This document shows positions 5,600-7,310 of a stretch of DNA of 7,310 nucleotides, one piece after another. Every line of letters starts with the position of its first letter. The first letter of the stretch is position 1. The notes beneath the pieces were generated by a model that saw nothing but the letters and a program-made list of their open reading frames with translations, did not search any database and had not been told where the DNA came from. The DNA is taken from the NCBI GenBank assembly GCA_040830545.1, contig JBFOMB010000129.1:1-7310 (forward strand), given 5' to 3'. This stretch comes from HXMU1420-2 sp040830545. Lineage in GTDB: Bacteria; Pseudomonadota; Alphaproteobacteria; Rhodobacterales; Rhodobacteraceae. The position numbers and the translations under genes are program-made.

Positions 5600-6448
5600 A
5601 TGAATTGGGATGATCTGCGATACATACTGGCTGTGGCCGACCAGGGTTCGGTCAGTGGCGCCGCGCGACAACTAGGCGTGACACATGCTACGGTGCTACG
5701 ACGCGTTTCGGCGTTTGAGGCGGAGCAGGGCGGCGCGGTGTTTGACAAACACGCCACGGGATACCGTGTGAGACAAGACCGCCAACGCGTGATCGAAGCA
5801 GCGCGGGAAGTCGCGGCAGCGGTCGGAACGGTGGACCGGCTGATGCATGGGGTGCGTGCGCCGGTCGGTGGGGTGGTGCGGATATCCTCCACCGACACGT
5901 TTTGCCGCTACATCCTGCCAGGGCTGGTCGAGACGGTGCGCCGGACCGCGCCAGAGCTGCAGTTGGAATTGTTGAGCTCTAACGAGCATCTGGACCTTGG
6001 ACAGATGCAGGCTGACATCTCGGTTCGACCAACGATGTCCTTGCCGGATGACATGACCGGGGACATCGTCGCCAACCTGACCTTCGGCGCGTTTGACACG
6101 CCTGACACCGGCGACATCTGGCTGGGCCTGACGGGTCGTTTGGCCTATTCACAACCGGCCAAGTGGATGGAACGGGCAGTGCCCAAGGCGCAGATCAGCG
6201 CGTCTTCGGACAGTTTTCTGGCATTGGCGGAACTGGCGCGGTTGGGGTTGGGTATCGCGTTGCTGCCAACATTTCTGGGAAATGCCACGCCGGGTTTGCG
6301 AAAACGGGCTGACCTGACGCCCGAGATGAGCGTACCCGTATGGACGGCGACCCACGTGGACCTCGCAGAATCACCCCGTATCCGTTTGGCGCGGCAGCAT
6401 GTGGCGGCTCATCTGGACAGCATGGGACAGGTTATTGCGGGGGTGTGA
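5600..6448 (+). CDS. LysR-type transcriptional regulator
   Basis: A 282-residue DNA-binding regulator. The N-terminal winged helix-turn-helix spans about residues 3-60. Its recognition region, GSVSGAARQLGVTHATVLRRV (16-36), has the family's alternating S/A-A-A-x-x-L-x-x-x-x-x-V-x-R-x-V spacing. A linker helix follows (64-82), then a periplasmic-binding-protein-like effector domain from about 90. The effector domain keeps LARLGLGIALLPTFLG (212-227) and a late segment, DLAESPRIRLARQHV (254-268), typical of the fold. The start at 5600 is chosen because family similarity begins at MNWDDLRYIL and because the predicted promoter lies just upstream. The ribosome binding site is weak (GGCGG, long spacing), so modest expression is expected. 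It is divergent from the cytochrome c' gene with 107 bp between starts, suggesting control of that unit and of itself. The effector cannot be read from the sequence. Confidence 0.9.
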   Translation: MNWDDLRYILAVADQGSVSGAARQLGVTHATVLRRVSAFEAEQGGAVFDKHATGYRVRQDRQRVIEAAREVAAAVGTVDRLMHGVRAPVGGVVRISSTDTFCRYILPGLVETVRRTAPELQLELLSSNEHLDLGQMQADISVRPTMSLPDDMTGDIVANLTFGAFDTPDTGDIWLGLTGRLAYSQPAKWMERAVPKAQISASSDSFLALAELARLGLGIALLPTFLGNATPGLRKRADLTPEMSVPVWTATHVDLAESPRIRLARQHVAAHLDSMGQVIAGV

Positions 6449-6493
6449 ACTGCGCTTCAACCCAAACAGCACCGGAGAAACACACGGGCCACA

Positions 6494-6555
6494 GTCCCGG
6501 GCTTGACCCGGGACCTCCACCTCGCAGCCAAGAGGCCCCGGATCACGTCCGGGGC
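6494..6555. repeat. REP/BIME-like element, two inverted hairpins (second copy)
   Basis: Hairpin one is GTCCCGGG / CCCGGGAC (6494-6501 with 6507-6514) around CTTGA. Hairpin two is GCCCCGGA / TCCGGGGC (6535-6542 with 6548-6555) around TCACG. Compared with 3970-4031, the loop-closing A-T pair of hairpin one has become G-C, a compensatory change, while loop two carries a single substitution. The inner spacer is partly conserved (CCAAGAGG shared). It lies between the stop of the LysR-type gene and the stop of the convergent small membrane protein gene. The rest of 6449-6622 shows nothing else of note. Confidence 0.85.
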
Positions 6556-6622
6556 TGCGTGAGCGTGGGTGGCAACGTATGCGTTTCTTTAAAAACCAAC
6601 CGGGCTATCATCGATCACCAGG

Positions 6623-6787
6623 TTATGGTCGTCTCATCCGTTCCGCTGTGGCCCAATCCGGCCAAAATCCCAGCCACTCACTTAACCAGATCAACGCGCA
6701 GATCAGAACAATCGCCGCGACCAGTTTCACCCGTTTTTCCGAAGGCGGGTTGCGGGCCCATTGCGACATCTTGATGAACATGCGCAT
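6623..6787 (-). CDS. Small single-pass membrane protein downstream of hypoxanthine phosphoribosyltransferase
   Basis: A 54-residue ORF starting at ATG 6787, only 8 nt after the stop of the phosphoribosyltransferase gene, on the same strand. It has a basic N-terminus (MRMFIKMSQWARNPPSEKRVK, with positive charges to residue 21), one hydrophobic helix at about 22-41 (LVAAIVLICALIWL, then SEWLG), a FWPDW motif at 41-45 and a short basic tail. The composition and the Trp-rich end of the helix look like a real inner-membrane protein with its N-terminus inside. A GAAGG sits 12 nt upstream within the preceding gene; ATG at 6781 is an alternative start. Function is unknown. Placement implies co-transcription with the purine salvage gene. 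Confidence 0.6.
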   Translation of the reverse strand: MRMFIKMSQWARNPPSEKRVKLVAAIVLICALIWLSEWLGFWPDWATAERMRRP

Positions 6788-6795
6788 GTGCAGTG

Positions 6796-7310
6796 TCAGC
6801 CTTCGTCGACAAAACGCACCTTGCCGATATGGGGCAGGTTGCGGTTGCGTTGGGCATAGTCGATGCCATAGCCGACCACAAATTCATCCGGGATTTCGAA
6901 CCCGATCCAGTCGGATTTGAAATCCACCTCGCGCCGGGACGGTTTGTCCAGCAACGCGATGGATTTAAGCCGCGCGGGCTTGCGGGATTTCAGCAGGCGC
7001 GTGACATGGGCCAGCGTGTGGCCTGTATCCACGATGTCTTCGACCACCAGCACGTCACGTCCCTCAATAGCGCCGCGTAAGTCCTTGAGAATACGCACCT
7101 CGCGGCTCGATTCCATGGCGTCGCCGTAGGAAGACGCTTCCAGAAAATCGACCTCGATGGGCAGGTCGAGTTCCCGCACCAAATCGGCGATGAACACAAA
7201 CGACCCACGCAGAAGTCCGACGACCACAAGCTTGTCCGTATCTCCGAATTCAGCGGTGATTTCGCCGCACAATTCCTCGATCCGGGCGGCAATGGTCTTG
7301 GCCGAGATCA
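6796..7310 (-). CDS. hpt: Hypoxanthine phosphoribosyltransferase (5' end outside window)
   Basis: Purine salvage enzyme that transfers phosphoribose from PRPP to hypoxanthine (often guanine too) to make IMP or GMP in the cytoplasm. The visible 170 residues are open to the window edge; the frame continues upstream of any in-window start as ISAKTIAARIEEL. About 8-12 N-terminal residues are therefore missing for a family length near 180. Evidence includes the LLRGSFVF segment, the SSYGD flexible loop, the PRPP-binding motif EDIVDTGHT at 7015-7041 with its acidic pair, the purine-binding Lys in LLDKPSRR, and the conserved C-terminal run GFEIPDEFVVGYGIDYA followed by RNLPHIG. All catalytic elements appear intact. 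It is followed after 8 nt by the small membrane protein gene. Confidence 0.93.
   Translation of the reverse strand, partial: ISAKTIAARIEELCGEITAEFGDTDKLVVVGLLRGSFVFIADLVRELDLPIEVDFLEASSYGDAMESSREVRILKDLRGAIEGRDVLVVEDIVDTGHTLAHVTRLLKSRKPARLKSIALLDKPSRREVDFKSDWIGFEIPDEFVVGYGIDYAQRNRNLPHIGKVRFVDEG

Noticed and set aside
3970..6555. The repeated hairpins considered as a CRISPR array or insertion-sequence ends
   Set aside because: There is no regular repeat-spacer series, no cas or transposase gene and no target-site duplication. The pattern is that of dispersed REP-like elements.
6589..6622. Possible intrinsic terminator after the small membrane protein gene, ending in a T-run on the minus strand
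   Set aside because: The T-run is present, but only a 4-bp AACC/GGTT stem with a long loop could be drawn, which is too weak to call.
6579..6920. A 113-codon plus-strand open frame starting near 6579
   Set aside because: It runs antisense into hpt, and its translation is Arg/Ser/Gln-rich without any domain. The minus strand carries the better small ORF.

Overview
The window looks like chromosomal DNA from an alphaproteobacterium, most likely of the Roseobacter/Rhodobacter group. This is inferred from GC-rich codon use, the protein flavour of the genes, and short palindromic repeats with a CCCGGA-CTTGA-TCCGGG core in the gaps between convergent genes. No phage, insertion sequence, CRISPR array, tRNA or rRNA is visible. 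The genes lie in pairs or small operons with short gaps, so this reads as ordinary, gene-dense chromosome.

Layout. (1) 125-820 (+): a short protein related to L-aspartate dehydrogenase. (2) 878-2337 (-): a two-gene operon of a small TIGR04076-type protein and an aldo/keto reductase (AKR), joined by an ATGA start/stop overlap. (3) 2463-3950 (+): divergently transcribed from that operon, a fusion of a second, paralogous AKR to a C-terminal Rid (YjgF/YER057c/UK114) domain. (4) 4067-5492 (-): a class II cytochrome c' followed by a membrane-anchored or exported diheme cytochrome c. (5) 5600-6448 (+): a LysR-type regulator divergent from the cytochrome genes. The 107-bp gap holds a LysR-type dyad and a good promoter for the regulator. 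(6) 6623-7310 (-): hypoxanthine phosphoribosyltransferase, cut by the window end, followed by a 54-residue single-pass membrane protein.

The most unusual part is the AKR / TIGR04076 / AKR-Rid cluster. Two related oxidoreductases face each other across about 125 bp. One keeps the complete AKR catalytic tetrad and is fused to a Rid domain whose usual catalytic arginine position reads Asn. The other has Tyr where the tetrad His should be. A plausible but unproven reading is a small pathway for a carbonyl, imine or enamine metabolite, in which the Rid domain handles a reactive product and the TIGR04076 protein is an accessory factor.

The cytochrome pair with its divergent LysR gene looks like a regulated periplasmic electron-transfer or gas-binding module. 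Three copies of a palindromic repeat (one single hairpin, two paired inverted hairpins) sit in all three convergent gaps (821-877, 3951-4066, 6449-6622). A compensatory base-pair change between copies indicates selection on, or shared descent of, a folded structure.
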